Below are positions 6,094 through 6,117 of a stretch of 6,117 nt of DNA, in pieces; the stretch's first letter is position 1; the number at the start of each line of letters is the position of its first letter. A program made the translations under genes and the position numbers. The notes under the pieces were generated by a model. It was given only the letters and a program-made list of their open reading frames with translations. It made no database searches and had not been told where the DNA came from. Origin of the DNA: Elusimicrobia bacterium RIFCSPHIGHO2_02_FULL_57_9 (lineage in GTDB: Bacteria; Elusimicrobiota; Elusimicrobia; UBA1565; UBA9628); contig MGUO01000075.1 in assembly GCA_001800015.1 (NCBI GenBank), positions 3,916 through 10,032 of the forward strand. Direction: 5' to 3'.

Positions 6094-6117
6094 GCTTCGG
6101 AGCCCTGACTTGGCTGT
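6090..6117 (+). CDS. nuoM: NADH-quinone oxidoreductase subunit M, first codons only
   Basis: ATG at 6090 overlaps the nuoL stop as ATGA and opens a frame reading MSFGALTWL to the window edge. Nine codons are too few for homology. The call rests on the fixed J-K-L-M order of complex I operons, the same 4-base overlap seen at the two preceding junctions, and a weak GGTGA (6081-6085) just upstream. Confidence 0.65.

Noticed and set aside
1..6117. Scan by eye for insertion sequences, CRISPR repeats, attachment-site duplications of the tRNA end, and riboswitches.
   Set aside because: No transposase, spaced repeats or duplicated tRNA fragment was seen. The only non-coding gap above 20 bases is 3371-3458, too short for a known riboswitch alongside its promoters.

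Overview
This is a compact, gene-dense stretch of bacterial chromosome with moderately high G+C and no mobile elements, CRISPR array or long non-coding gap. The genes suggest a bacterium with a cell wall and a respiratory chain: an M23-type cell-wall peptidase, undecaprenyl-diphosphate phosphatase and membrane subunits of complex I. The lineage cannot be fixed from the sequence. An uncultured Gram-negative phylum such as Elusimicrobiota or a relative is only an impression.

Layout. Positions 1-1246 (+) hold the 3' part of a gene joining the end of an M23 metallopeptidase domain to a DUF4015-type putative glycoside hydrolase domain. It ends 4 bases from the 3' end of a convergent tRNA-Ser(GGA) at 1251-1337 (-). 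Reading leftward on the minus strand from 3370, a REC-metallo-beta-lactamase fusion gene (2141-3370) is followed 15 bases later by uppP (1355-2125), and 17 bases after that by the tRNA. These may form one transcription unit. On the plus strand, nuoJ, nuoK, nuoL and the first codons of nuoM run from about 3459 to the window end. All three junctions are 4-base stop/start overlaps, so this is a tightly coupled operon for the proton-pumping membrane arm of NADH-quinone oxidoreductase. No nuoA-I genes lie upstream, so complex I genes are split between loci in this genome.

The two transcription units diverge from an 88-base spacer (3371-3458). It contains what look like two back-to-back sigma70-type promoters. 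Each -10 hexamer sits only 7-9 bases from the start codon, which predicts almost leaderless mRNAs for both the REC-MBL gene and nuoJ. This is the most unusual thing seen here. Otherwise the region is largely ordinary housekeeping sequence with two less common domain fusions (M23-DUF4015 and REC-MBL), and I found no convincing new system.
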